DNA of 64,000 nt from Caballeronia grimmiae (GCF_000698555.1 NZ_JFHE01000005.1:62001-126000), one strand, 5' to 3'; shown: positions 8,050 through 17,000, numbered from the stretch's first letter. Numbers and translations: made by a program. The notes: generated by a model from the letters alone, not told the origin.

Positions 8050-9861
8050 ATGACTCACTCTTCGCCGCTTCTCGCCTTTCACGATCTTCCCGCACGCTGG
8101 AAGAACACGCGCATCTTCACATTCCTCGCGGCCGATGCGCGTATCGGCAGTCACCGCGCCTTGCTCGCCGTGTGGCGTCTGTGGCGCGAATCCAGCGCGC
8201 GAAGCGAACGTCTGCATCTGGTGGCGATCGCGCCGCTCACCGTTCACCAAGACGAAGACGCGCTTTCGACCGCACTCGGCGAAGCCTTGCCGATGCGCAC
8301 GCCGGGCGTGCATCGCCTGGAACTCGATGCGGGGCGCGTCGTGCTCACGCTCGCCATCGGCGATGAAGACGACGCCGACCTGCTGTCGAAACTGTGGCTG
8401 CGCGCCGATGCCATCCATTTCGACGCATCGCAACACGACGATCCGCGCAAGCTGTGCAAAACGCTCGCGCGCTTCGCCGCCGATGCCGCGACGCTCTCGG
8501 CTTCGGCGCCCGAGCCTGCGAAAGCGGCTCTGCTCAAGACGCTGACAAGTTCCGGATTCGATTGCCACGCGACGGCTGACGGCATAACGGGCCGTTTCGC
8601 ACCGCGCTGGCGGGTGCGCCGTCACGATCCGCCGGTTGCATGCAACGCGCCGGCGCGCGACGCGATCGTGATCGGCGCGGGACTCGCGGGCTGCGCGATG
8701 ACATCGGCGCTCGCGTCTCGCGGATGGCGTGTCACGCTGATCGACCGCCATTCATCGCCCGCGCGGGACGCATCGGGAAATCCGGCTGGCGTCTTTCACC
8801 CGATTATCTGGCGCGACGACAGCGTCGCCGCCCGCCTGACGCGCGCCGGTTTTCTTCACGCGCTGCGCCGATGGTCCGCGCTCGAGGCCGCCGGCCATGA
8901 CTTGCAGCGCAGCCGCGCGGGCCTGCTGCAAATCGCCGATACGCCGGACGATGCGGACGCGCTCGCCGACGCCATCGAACGATTCCGCTATCAGCGCGAT
9001 TACGTCACCGCGATGACGCGCGACGAAGCATCGCGGGTGGCGGGCGTCGATGTCGCACGCGGCGGTTGGTTCTTTCCGCGCGGCGGCGCCATTTCGCCGG
9101 CCGCTGTCTGCGCGGCGCAACTGGCCGCCGCCGGCGATGCGCTCACCGCGCGCATGAATACGGAAGTGGCGCGCGTCGAGCACGACGGACGGGACTGGCA
9201 GGCGTTCGATGCAAGCGGCGCACTGATCGCGAAAGCGCCGGTCATCGTGTTGGCGAACGCGCACGATGCCGCACGCCTCGCCGGCCTCTACGGCGAACCG
9301 ACGCGCGGCGTGCGCGGCCAGCTTTCGCTGCTCGACGCGGGCCCGCTCGATGGGCTGCGCGTGCCGGTCATCGGCGAGGGATACGCCGTGCCGTTGAGCG
9401 ACGGCCGCACGTTGATCGGCGCGACCTACGACATCGACGACACCGACCCCGGCCTGCGCGACGCCGGACATCGGGAGAACGTGGAGCGCGTCGGCCGGAT
9501 GCTGCCGGCGCTTCGGGACGTATCCGCGTCGCACGGACGCGTGGCGTTTCGCTGCGTGACAAGCGATCGCATGCCGATGATTGGTCAACTCGCCGACGAA
9601 ACCGCCGCGCGTCGCGACGCGCAACGGCTGTCCGGCGCATGGCCGCTCGACTTGCCGCGCGTCGAAGGGCTGTACGGCGCGTTCGCGTTCGGCTCACGTG
9701 GCCTCGTATGGGCGACGCTCGGGGCGGAACTCATCGCTTCGCAGATCGAGGGCGAGCCGTGGCCGATCGAACGCGAGCTGGCCGAAGCCGTCGATCCGGC
9801 GCGATTCCTTCTGCGAGCGTTACGTCACGGAGCGATCTCCGCGCCGCAGTTGTCCTCGTGA
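8050..9861 (+). CDS. mnmC: MnmC-type tRNA U34 modification protein; FAD domain intact, methyltransferase domain degenerate
   Basis: The 603-residue protein aligns by recognisable motifs with bifunctional MnmC, which acts on 5-carboxymethylaminomethyl(-2-thio)uridine at the tRNA wobble position. The C-terminal FAD-dependent oxidoreductase (about residues 204-590) is well preserved: DAIVIGAGLAGCAMTSALASRGW, ASGNPAGVFHP, GGWFFPRGG, VVLANAHDAARL and a final GSRGL. The N-terminal domain keeps weak family landmarks (HRLELDAGRVVLTLAIGD, GRFAPRWR) but has no GFGxGxNF S-adenosylmethionine motif, no DVYHS-type segment and no DGFxPxxNP catalytic loop. The ATG at 8050 is chosen because upstream in-frame sequence looks noncoding. 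Domain loss suggests an oxidoreductase-only enzyme. Confidence 0.88.
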   Translation: MTHSSPLLAFHDLPARWKNTRIFTFLAADARIGSHRALLAVWRLWRESSARSERLHLVAIAPLTVHQDEDALSTALGEALPMRTPGVHRLELDAGRVVLTLAIGDEDDADLLSKLWLRADAIHFDASQHDDPRKLCKTLARFAADAATLSASAPEPAKAALLKTLTSSGFDCHATADGITGRFAPRWRVRRHDPPVACNAPARDAIVIGAGLAGCAMTSALASRGWRVTLIDRHSSPARDASGNPAGVFHPIIWRDDSVAARLTRAGFLHALRRWSALEAAGHDLQRSRAGLLQIADTPDDADALADAIERFRYQRDYVTAMTRDEASRVAGVDVARGGWFFPRGGAISPAAVCAAQLAAAGDALTARMNTEVARVEHDGRDWQAFDASGALIAKAPVIVLANAHDAARLAGLYGEPTRGVRGQLSLLDAGPLDGLRVPVIGEGYAVPLSDGRTLIGATYDIDDTDPGLRDAGHRENVERVGRMLPALRDVSASHGRVAFRCVTSDRMPMIGQLADETAARRDAQRLSGAWPLDLPRVEGLYGAFAFGSRGLVWATLGAELIASQIEGEPWPIERELAEAVDPARFLLRALRHGAISAPQLSS

Positions 9862-10624
9862 CGCTGTGGATAACCCGGCGAATTGCGCCGAGAAGAGCTG
9901 TGAACGCGTTGTGCACGTAAACGGGACAAGCCGCAGGCACCGGTCGGACGGCTGAAAGTTGTTCCGTGTTAACGGCCCGGCGCGAACATGTTTACCGCGT
10001 GGTTCTTCGGCGCGCATCTCGTTGAACCGTATCGGTAAACACGAGTTGTCCACAGAAGCGGCGGGGCCTTGTTAACTACTACTACGTATACATACAGTAA
10101 ACCTGTAAACACCTGAAGACGACGCCATCGGCAGCGGAAAACCCGAAGCCCGACCGGTTGGAATTTCCACCGCGAATCGGGCAGCAGTCGCTTTTACTTC
10201 TTACGAATCATGGGATTGCAGTTCGGTCGCAGGGTCCGGCGTGTGGCACAATCGCGCTTCTTCCTGCGTCGCGCCGATCAGCCGGCGAGCGCTTCAATGG
10301 AACGATGCTTGCGGAACGACAATCCGATCACCAAGCCGCAACGTCGTTTACCAAGTTCGGCCAGCGCTCGCGCGCGGCGCATCGCAGTGCTTTCCGAGAG
10401 CCAGGATGCGAGCAAGCCAGTCAGCTCGAGCCGGACGCGTCATCAAGTCGTACACGGCTGAACCGTGACGCCGTGTTCGGTCAAGTTCGTTTGGCCTGAA
10501 TGAACCTACGCTCAGTCGTTATCGGGTAGCGCGTGTCGGCGTCTCCCGCGAGTCTCGCTGTGACGCGCGGCCCCGCGCGACCGAGCGTGTCCTCTGCTGA
10601 AGCAACGAAGGAGAAGCCCATAAG
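9862..10624. other. Long gene-free region with DnaA-box-like sites and GTAAAC repeats (candidate replication origin)
   Basis: 763 bases without a credible gene. It contains a perfect DnaA box (TTATCCACA read on minus) at 9865-9873, a TTGTCCACA at 10046-10054 and a one-mismatch TTGTGCACG near 9909. The hexamer GTAAAC, in either orientation, recurs near 9917, 9990, 10035, 10099 and 10107. An A/T-rich patch with GTATACATAC lies around 10070-10115. Genes to the far left (gsp, hupB) mostly run leftward and the main blocks to the right run rightward, as expected around an origin. The part after about 10200 shows nothing I can assign apart from a CACAAT -10-like hexamer near 10247. Confidence 0.4.
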
Positions 10625-11827
10625 ATGAATTCGGCATTTTCATTTCTTCCCGCGTGGCCGCTCGAACCGGACGCCATCCTGTGGGCCGGTCTCGCGCTGG
10701 TCACGGCGGGTCTCGCCGGAGAGTTGCTGTGGCGCGCATGGCGTCTGCCGCGCATCACGGGCTATGCGGTGATCGGCCTGATCGCGGGCAACGCCGGTCT
10801 CGGCGTCATCGACGCCAGCGCGGGCGGCCTGTCACGTCCGCTGCTCGATGTCGCGCTCGGATTGCTGCTTTTCGAACTCGGCGGACGGCTCGACCTTCGC
10901 TGGATCCGCCGCAATCCTTATCTGATTCTGTCGAGCATCGCGGAATCGACGCTGACGTTCATCCTTGTGCTGATCGCGCTGATGCTCGCCAACGTGCCGA
11001 CGATGCCCTCGATCGTCATCGCCGCGATCGCGATGGCCACGTCACCCGCGATGGTCATCCAGCTCAAAACCGAACTGCGCGCCGAAGGCCAGGTCACGCA
11101 GCGGCTCATGACGCTGACCGCGCTCAACAGCATGTACGCGGTGATCGTCGAAAAGCTCGCGGCGGGCGTGCTGCATCAGGAAATCTACGGCAACACGTTC
11201 GCGACGATTCTTCAGCCGCTGTATTTGCTGCTCGGCTCGCTGGTGCTGGCCTTTCTGCTGGCGCGCGCGTGCAACCTGCTTTACCGGCGTCTCAACGCGA
11301 ACGACGAGCATTCGTTCGTCGCGCTGTTCGGCCTCGTGCTGCTGGCGATCGCGGTTGCGCACATCTTCAAGCTCTCGACGATCCTCGCGCTGCTCGCCGC
11401 GGGCATCATCGTGAAGAATGCCGACGAGCGGCCGCAGTTGTGGCCGTCGCATTTCGGATCGGCGGGATGGCTTCTCACCGTCATTCTGTTCGCGCTGACA
11501 CTGACTTCGTTCCACTGGCGCGATATCGCGCTGGGCGGGGTGGCGGCGCTGGGGCTGATCGTCGCGCGTGTGATCGGCAAGCTCGTCGGCGTGATGATCT
11601 TCGCGAAGCCGAGCGGACTTAACTGGAAGCAGGGGGCGGCGCTCGGCGTCGCGCTGACGCCGATGTCGGCGCTCGCGTACTTGCTCGTCGACGACATGTA
11701 CGTGCTCTATCCCGACTACGACCCGACCTTGCGCGCGATCGTCATGTGCTCGATCGTCGTGCTGCAGATCGCGACGCCCTTCGTGGTTTACCGTAGTTTG
11801 TCGGCGGTTGGCGAGCGCCGCGAGTAA
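10625..11827 (+). CDS. Monovalent cation:proton antiporter, CPA2 (KefB/NapA-like) membrane domain
   Basis: Integral membrane protein of 400 residues with about 11-12 hydrophobic segments and no C-terminal TrkA-N/RCK domain. Landmarks include GYAVIGLIAGNAGLG, 'LLLFELGGRLDLRWIRRNP', 'AIAMATSPAMVIQL' and 'FKLSTILALLAAGIIVKNADER', which fit the Na+/H+ exchanger domain of CPA2 proteins. It should exchange K+ or Na+ for protons across the inner membrane; the ion cannot be told from sequence. An AAGGAG lies about 11 bases before the ATG. The next gene starts 40 bases downstream and may be in the same operon. Confidence 0.85.
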   Translation: MNSAFSFLPAWPLEPDAILWAGLALVTAGLAGELLWRAWRLPRITGYAVIGLIAGNAGLGVIDASAGGLSRPLLDVALGLLLFELGGRLDLRWIRRNPYLILSSIAESTLTFILVLIALMLANVPTMPSIVIAAIAMATSPAMVIQLKTELRAEGQVTQRLMTLTALNSMYAVIVEKLAAGVLHQEIYGNTFATILQPLYLLLGSLVLAFLLARACNLLYRRLNANDEHSFVALFGLVLLAIAVAHIFKLSTILALLAAGIIVKNADERPQLWPSHFGSAGWLLTVILFALTLTSFHWRDIALGGVAALGLIVARVIGKLVGVMIFAKPSGLNWKQGAALGVALTPMSALAYLLVDDMYVLYPDYDPTLRAIVMCSIVVLQIATPFVVYRSLSAVGERRE

Positions 11828-11867
11828 GCGCGCGCGGCCGCTCATGCATTGATCAACAAGAGGCGTC

Positions 11868-12983
11868 ATGGCACTCGAACCATTCATCAACTCCGAGCCG
11901 TTCACGTTCGGCGTGGAACTGGAGATCCAGGTCGTCAATACGCACGACTATGATCTGACACGCGCCGCGTCCGACCTGATGCGGCTCATCAAGGACGAAA
12001 AGATTCCCGGCAACATCACGCCGGAAATCACCGAAAGCATGATCGAGCTTTCGACGGGCATCTGCACGACGCACGAGCAGGCCGTCACCGATCTGCGCAA
12101 GATTCGCGACACGCTTATCGCTGCCGCCGATCAACTGAACGTCGGGCTCGCGGGCGGCGGCACGCATGCGTTCCAGCAATGGAGCGATCGGCAGATCTAC
12201 GACGCGCCGCGCTTTCAGTACATCTCCGAGCTGTACGGCTATCTCGCCAAGCAGTTCACCGTGTTCGGACAGCACGTGCATATCGGTTGCCCGGACCCGA
12301 ACAGCGCGTTGTTCCTGCTGCACGCGATGTCGCGCTACATCCCGCATTTCATCGCACTGTCGGCTTCGTCGCCGTACATTCAGGGCGTCGATACGGGCTT
12401 TCACTCGGCACGGCTCAATTCCGTGTTTGCGTTTCCGCTGTCGGGACGCGCGCCGTTTGTCCTTACGTGGGATAGCTTCGAAGAGTACTTTTCGAAGATG
12501 GTCAACACGGGCGTCGTCAACAGCATGAAGGACTTCTACTGGGACATTCGGCCCAAGCCGGGTTTCGGCACGATCGAAGTTCGCGTGATGGACACGCCGC
12601 TGTCGGTGGATCGCGCCGCAGCCATCGCTTGCTACATTCAGACCTTGTCGCGTTATCTGTTGCTCGACAAGCCGCTGACGCCCAGAGAAGACGATTACTT
12701 GGTCTACACGTTCAACCGCTTCGAGGCATGCCGCTTCGGCCTGGAAGGCACGTGCATCCATCCGCAGACGGGCGAGCGGCGCACCATCGCCGAGGACATC
12801 CTCGCGACGCTCGACGTGCTCGCGCCGCACGCCGAAGCGCTCGGTTCTCAAGCGGCGCTCGCGCAGGTCGCGGATATCGCGCGCGGCGGCGTCAACGATG
12901 CGTCGTGGCTGCGCGGCGTGTTCGACAAGGAGAAGTCCTTGCACGAAGCCGTCCGCCAGCAATGCCTGCAATGGCGCGCTTGA
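11868..12983 (+). CDS. ybdK: YbdK-type carboxylate-amine ligase (glutamate-cysteine ligase family 2)
   Basis: Protein of 371 residues, the usual size for the GCS2/YbdK family. It opens with [13 protein letters not shown], where the two glutamates bind metal-ATP, and continues with [40 protein letters not shown] and [14 protein letters not shown]. The family ligates an amine (cysteine or another amino compound) to glutamate with ATP, with weak gamma-glutamylcysteine synthetase activity in characterised members. Whether it supplies glutathione here is unknown. It lies 40 bases after the antiporter gene and is followed by a strong terminator, so the two genes likely form one operon. Confidence 0.88.
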   Translation: MALEPFINSEPFTFGVELEIQVVNTHDYDLTRAASDLMRLIKDEKIPGNITPEITESMIELSTGICTTHEQAVTDLRKIRDTLIAAADQLNVGLAGGGTHAFQQWSDRQIYDAPRFQYISELYGYLAKQFTVFGQHVHIGCPDPNSALFLLHAMSRYIPHFIALSASSPYIQGVDTGFHSARLNSVFAFPLSGRAPFVLTWDSFEEYFSKMVNTGVVNSMKDFYWDIRPKPGFGTIEVRVMDTPLSVDRAAAIACYIQTLSRYLLLDKPLTPREDDYLVYTFNRFEACRFGLEGTCIHPQTGERRTIAEDILATLDVLAPHAEALGSQAALAQVADIARGGVNDASWLRGVFDKEKSLHEAVRQQCLQWRA

Positions 12984-13021
12984 GACCGTAGCCGCATTAC
13001 CCGCTTCAGCGACAATCGAAG

Positions 13022-13057
13022 AAGGCTGCCCGAGTGATTCCGGGCAGCCTTTTTTGT
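13022..13057 (+). terminator. Rho-independent terminator after ybdK
   Basis: Perfect 11-bp stem AAGGCTGCCCG / CGGGCAGCCTT with an 8-base loop, followed by TTTTTG, 38 bases after the ybdK stop codon. Confidence 0.92.
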
Positions 13058-13685
13058 TTGAGGCATCGCTCTGTATGAAACGCGTGCATGTTGCTGGCAA
13101 TTCAATTGCTCGCCGCGCGATTTAGCGTAAAGCCGAATGGCATCCTTAAGGTTTGCATCCAGCGTCCGTATACCTGAGTAATAGTCGGTAACGAAACGAA
13201 TGTGTTGCCGTCGGTTACTCAAACGATAGACCGAGCATCGAGCGGTTTGCCGCAGCTTCCTTGCCGGGAGGCCTGCAACGGACTCCGAACGTGGTCTGCC
13301 GTACAGTACCGATGGTTACCGAAAATACACTCACGACGAAATAAGCCGCTTTTCCACGGGTTATCCACAGTTTTGCGTGGATAATTAAGGTGTACGTTTC
13401 GTCTCAGTCGCTTAGAATGGCGACTTTCCCGGCGGCGGGGTATAGTCGGCGAAAGAGCGCCACGGCTGGTAAAAGAAGGCGCAAAACGAAGAGGGTGGCA
13501 ATGTCCCCTTTCAGGCAAAGCGAATTGGCTTGGTACGCCTGAATTTTGAGACGGCGGGGACCACGAACCGGGAGTTATCCCGACGAACGGGCAAAGTGAG
13601 TCGGGGCGGCTTTCGGGACGAGGGGTTCGCAGTTGCAGGCGAACATGCCGTCGAAACCCATAAAGCGGAAAACAAGCGAAATATT
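13058..13685. other. Gene-free region with DnaA-box cluster upstream of MarR-type gene
   Basis: 628 bases. Three DnaA-box-like 9-mers lie within 35 bases: TTTTCCACG (13350-13358), a perfect TTATCCACA (13361-13369) and CGTGGATAA, which is TTATCCACG on minus (13376-13384). An A/T-rich ATAATTAAGG follows. The rest up to the MarR-type start shows no convincing gene; in-frame sequence upstream of 13686 lacks the coding bias of the gene itself. The cluster could mark an origin element or make the downstream promoter DnaA-responsive. Confidence 0.45.
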
Positions 13686-14330
13686 ATGAGTGAAGGCGTT
13701 TACGGAGAGCAGGCGACGGGGCGGGTGACCCACGGCCTGCTGAGGCTGAGCACCGCGATGCGCAGCCAGGCTTGGGAGTGGGCGGAAGGAGCGGGGCTCA
13801 CGCCGACCCAAGGTGAGATTCTCGTGCTGCTGATGCAGCGTAAAGGGCCGATGCGCCTTGGCGAGATCGCGCGTGAAACCGCGTTGACCGCCGCGACGAC
13901 GAGCGATGCCGTCAGCACGCTCGAAGGCAAGGGGCTCGTCGAAAAGCGCCGCGCCATCGACGATGGCCGCGCGCTGGCGGTTCGTCTGACCGCCCGCGGC
14001 CGCACTGCCGCGAAGAAGGCGCTGCAATGGCCGGACTTTCTCTCGAAAGCAGTCGGCACCTTGCGCGAGGACGAACAGGCGGCGTTCTATCGCTCGCTGC
14101 TGAAGACGATTCGTCAACTCGAAGCGGCGCAGCAGATTCCCGCGCACCGCATGTGTCTCTCGTGCTCGCACTTCGAGGTCAGCAAGAACCCGAAGAAGGT
14201 CCCGCATCACTGCGCGCTCCTTCAGATCGACATGGCCGACACCGACCTGCGTCTCGATTGTTCGGTATACGAAGAAGGCGATCTCGGTCAGCAGAAGAAA
14301 GTCTGGAAGGTCTTCGCGCAGATCGCCTGA
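13686..14330 (+). CDS. MarR-family regulator with C-terminal Cys/His cluster
   Basis: Predicted 214-residue transcription regulator. Residues about 12-150 form a MarR winged-helix domain (LTPTQGEILVLLM, LGEIARETALTAATTSDAVSTLEGKGLVEKRRAIDDGRALAVRLTARG). A tail of about 60 residues then adds Cys157, Cys160, Cys176 and Cys192 with His154, 162, 174 and 175 (CLSCSHFEV...HHCALL...LDC), a likely zinc or iron-sulfur site that ordinary MarR proteins lack. The start at 13686 is chosen because the MarR domain begins there; no strong ribosome site is visible. It may sense metal or redox state. Target genes are unknown; the adjacent amidotransferase and oxidoreductase are candidates only by position. Confidence 0.82.
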   Translation: MSEGVYGEQATGRVTHGLLRLSTAMRSQAWEWAEGAGLTPTQGEILVLLMQRKGPMRLGEIARETALTAATTSDAVSTLEGKGLVEKRRAIDDGRALAVRLTARGRTAAKKALQWPDFLSKAVGTLREDEQAAFYRSLLKTIRQLEAAQQIPAHRMCLSCSHFEVSKNPKKVPHHCALLQIDMADTDLRLDCSVYEEGDLGQQKKVWKVFAQIA

Positions 14331-14470
14331 GATTAGGCAGGTAATATCGGTGGCATTCCGCGCTGTGAGGCGTCGGCGAGTCGGTTAGACTGTGCCGTCG
14401 CGCCTCGCAGCGAGGCGCGGCTCGTCCCTGGCTCTTGTTCAGGCCACGCAGTCGACTCCTGGAAGCGCCG

Positions 14471-15187
14471 ATGAAACATGAAGTCCTGGCGATTCGCCAC
14501 GTCCATTTCGAAGACCTCGGCAGTCTGGAGCTGGTGCTCGGCGACCGGGGCCATCTCGTGCGTTATCTCGACGTCGGGCGCGGGCGCATCGCGGCGCCGA
14601 ATCCGCTCGACCCGTCGTTGCTCGTCGTGCTCGGCGGACCGATCGGCGCCCATGAAGACGCGCAGTATCCCCATCTCGCTCCGCTGCTGTCGATGCTCGA
14701 AAAGCGCATCGCAGCGGGGCTTCCCACCATCGGCATCTGTCTCGGCTCGCAACTGATCGCGCGGGCGCTCGGCGCACGCGTGTATTCGTCGGGGCGGCTG
14801 GAACTCGGCTGGTCGCCGCTTTCGCTGACGGAAGCGGGGCGCGCGTCGCCGTTGCGCCACCTCGATGCCGTGCCGGTCTTCCACTGGCACGGCGATACGT
14901 TCGAGCTTCCCGAAGGCGCGACGCTGCTTGCATCGACAGAAGCGTGCGCTCATCAGGCGTTCTCCTGGGGCGAGCATGTGCTCGCGCTGCAGTGCCATGC
15001 AGAAGTGCTGACGGATCGCTTCGAGAACTGGCTGATCACGTATCCCGGCGATATCGCGCATGGCGGTGCAACCGTTACCGGCTTGCGCGATGCAACCGCA
15101 CGGCACGGCGCCGCCCTCGAGACTGCCGCTCGCGCGATGTTCGGCGAGTGGCTCGACCGCTTTCCCGGCGCTGCGCGATCGGGCTGA
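14471..15187 (+). CDS. Class I glutamine amidotransferase domain protein
   Basis: Stand-alone class I amidotransferase of 238 residues (GuaA N-terminal-like). It contains the nucleophile elbow GICLGSQLIA with catalytic Cys near residue 94, and the His of LQCHAEV near residue 175; the oxyanion-loop region VVLGGPIGAHED is also present. Such proteins hydrolyse glutamine to pass ammonia, or act on gamma-glutamyl compounds; the partner or substrate is not evident. It starts at the ATG at 14471; the upstream in-frame ATG at 14435 only adds a short basic stretch. It lies between the MarR-type gene and the Old Yellow Enzyme gene, all on plus. Confidence 0.85.
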   Translation: MKHEVLAIRHVHFEDLGSLELVLGDRGHLVRYLDVGRGRIAAPNPLDPSLLVVLGGPIGAHEDAQYPHLAPLLSMLEKRIAAGLPTIGICLGSQLIARALGARVYSSGRLELGWSPLSLTEAGRASPLRHLDAVPVFHWHGDTFELPEGATLLASTEACAHQAFSWGEHVLALQCHAEVLTDRFENWLITYPGDIAHGGATVTGLRDATARHGAALETAARAMFGEWLDRFPGAARSG

Positions 15188-15257
15188 CGTATCGGCGCTG
15201 CACGCATAAAAAGGCAGTGCTATGCTCGACCGCTCATCTTCGCGACGGGCTTACTAC

Positions 15258-16370
15258 ATGAGCGCGCTGTTCACTCCCCGGACCCTTCGCGGTCTGCAGC
15301 TTCCCAATCGCATCGTCGTGTCGCCGATGTGCCAGTATTCCGCCGAGCGCGGCGAAGCGAGCGCATGGCACATGATTCATCTCGGCCATCTCGCGCTGTC
15401 CGGCGCGGGGATGCTATGCGTCGAGGCCACTGCTGTCGAGCCGGATGGACGCATCACGCCGGGCGACCTCGGCTTGTGGGACGACGTCACCGAAGCGGCG
15501 TTGCGGCCGGTGCTCGCGGCAATTCGCCAGTATTCGAACATCGCGGTGACGATGCAGCTCGCACATGCGGGCCGCAAGGCATCTAGCCGCAAGCCGTGGG
15601 AAGGCGGCCAGCTCATTTCGGTCGCGGATGGCGGATGGATGACGCACGCGCCATCGGCGATTGCGCACAAGCCCGACGAAACCCCGCCGCTCGCGCTCGA
15701 TACGGCGGGACTGCTGCGTGTGAAGGAAGCCTTCGCGGCATCGGCGAGGCGCGCCGCGCGGCTCGGCATCGACGCGCTCGAGGTTCACGCGGCGCACGGT
15801 TATCTGCTGCATCAGTTTCTATCGCCGATTGCGAATCAGCGCACCGACGAATACGGCGGATCGCGCGAAAACCGCATGCGTTATCCGCTCGAAATCTTCG
15901 ATGCCGTGCGCGCCGCGTTTCCCGGCGACAAGCCCGTCGGCGTGCGCGTCTCGGCGACGGACTGGGTGGAAGGCGGATGGGGCATCGAAGATACGATCGC
16001 GTTCGCAGCGGAGTTGAAGAAGCGTGGCGTCGACTGGATCGATGTGTCGTCGGGCGGGGTATCGCCGCAACAGAAGATTCCGCTGGAACCCGGCTATCAG
16101 ACGCCGTTCGCCAAGGCCGTCAAGGAAGCGACCGGCGTGACGACCATCGCGGTCGGTTTGATTACCGAGGCGAAGCACGCGGAAGAGATCATCGCGAGCG
16201 GCCAGGCCGACTTCGTTGCGATGGCGCGCGCCATGCTCTACGATCCGCGCTGGCCGTGGCACGCGGCGGCCGAACTCGGCGCGACCGTCAGCGCCCCGCC
16301 GCAGTACTGGCGCTCGCAACCGCGCGAGCAGAAGCATCTGTTCGGCGACATCGCGTTCGGCCAGCGTTGA
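15258..16370 (+). CDS. NADH:flavin oxidoreductase, Old Yellow Enzyme family (XenA/YqjM class)
   Basis: FMN-dependent TIM-barrel ene-reductase of 370 residues. Visible landmarks are SPMCQYSAERGEASAWHMIHLGH (the Cys and nearby residues line the flavin site in the YqjM/XenA class), MQLAHAGRKA, the substrate-binding pair in EVHAAHGYLLHQFLSP with NQRTDEYGGSRENRMR, and the C-terminal phosphate-binding VGLITE...DFVAMARAMLYDPRWP. It reduces activated C=C bonds of enones or nitro compounds; the natural substrate is unknown. The ATG at 15258 (MSALFTPR) matches the family start, 12 codons after a possible upstream ATG. A terminator follows. Confidence 0.92.
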   Translation: MSALFTPRTLRGLQLPNRIVVSPMCQYSAERGEASAWHMIHLGHLALSGAGMLCVEATAVEPDGRITPGDLGLWDDVTEAALRPVLAAIRQYSNIAVTMQLAHAGRKASSRKPWEGGQLISVADGGWMTHAPSAIAHKPDETPPLALDTAGLLRVKEAFAASARRAARLGIDALEVHAAHGYLLHQFLSPIANQRTDEYGGSRENRMRYPLEIFDAVRAAFPGDKPVGVRVSATDWVEGGWGIEDTIAFAAELKKRGVDWIDVSSGGVSPQQKIPLEPGYQTPFAKAVKEATGVTTIAVGLITEAKHAEEIIASGQADFVAMARAMLYDPRWPWHAAAELGATVSAPPQYWRSQPREQKHLFGDIAFGQR

Positions 16371-16426
16371 TACGACGGAGTTGAGAATCCGGCGCGCGGG
16401 AGTGTACGATACCGTCGTTACCGTTG

Positions 16427-16459
16427 AACGCGGCGCCTTCGAGGCCACCGCGTTTTTTT
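16427..16459 (+). terminator. Rho-independent terminator after Old Yellow Enzyme gene
   Basis: Imperfect hairpin with outer stem AACGCGG / CCGCGTT and inner GCCT / AGGC, followed by TTTTT, 57 bases after the stop codon. Confidence 0.75.
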
Positions 16460-16544
16460 ATGTCCCGGTCCGCACAAGCGTTCATCGTGCGGAAAGAAGC
16501 GGGCATGAAGCCTCCATAGAAATTCGTTACTTGGGATTCGTTCG

Positions 16545-17000
16545 ATGAGTTCACGCAGGGTCACCGTTCGCCGCTCGGGCGTGCATGGCAAGGGCGTGTT
16601 TGCCGTGAAGCCGATCGCCGCCGGCGAGAAGGTGATGGAATACAAGGGCGAGCGCATATCGTGGAAAGAGGCGCTGCGCCGTCATCCGCATAATCCGGAC
16701 GAACCGAATCACACCTTCTATTTCGCACTCGACGATGGCCGCGTGATCGACGGCAAGATCGATGGCAACAGCGCGAAGTACATCAACCATTCGTGCGCGC
16801 CGAACTGCGAAGCCGAGGAAGTCGAAGGCCGTGTGTTCATCCACGCGCTGCGCGACATCGGGCCGGATGAAGAGCTCAATTACGACTACGGGCTCGTGAT
16901 CGAAGGGCGCATCACCAAGAAGCTGAAGAAGGAATACGAGTGCCGCTGCGGCGCGAAGAAGTGCCGCGGCACCATGCTCGCGCTCAAGAAGAAAAAGTAA
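16545..17000 (+). CDS. SET-domain protein (putative protein lysine methyltransferase)
   Basis: Small 151-residue protein made almost entirely of a SET domain. It shows the GVHGKGVFA opening, the pseudoknot motif NHSCAPNC (about 81-88), the catalytic tyrosine region ELNYDYG (about 110-116) and a post-SET zinc motif CRCGAKKC (Cys133, 135, 140). A Lys-rich end follows. These are the residues expected of an active S-adenosylmethionine-dependent lysine methyltransferase; the fold is typical of eukaryotic histone methylases and found in scattered bacteria. The substrate is unknown. The gene is convergent with the two-component genes: its stop is 10 bases from the end of the kinase gene. Confidence 0.88.
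   Translation: MSSRRVTVRRSGVHGKGVFAVKPIAAGEKVMEYKGERISWKEALRRHPHNPDEPNHTFYFALDDGRVIDGKIDGNSAKYINHSCAPNCEAEEVEGRVFIHALRDIGPDEELNYDYGLVIEGRITKKLKKEYECRCGAKKCRGTMLALKKKK

Noticed and set aside
10158..10499. Possible small proteins in the mnmC-antiporter gap
   Set aside because: Several overlapping frames of similar length, none with a ribosome site or recognisable sequence; the region looks noncoding.
13530..13685. N-terminal extension of the MarR-type protein
   Set aside because: In-frame sequence before 13686 is not MarR-like, and it lies next to the DnaA-box region; the internal ATG fits the family start.
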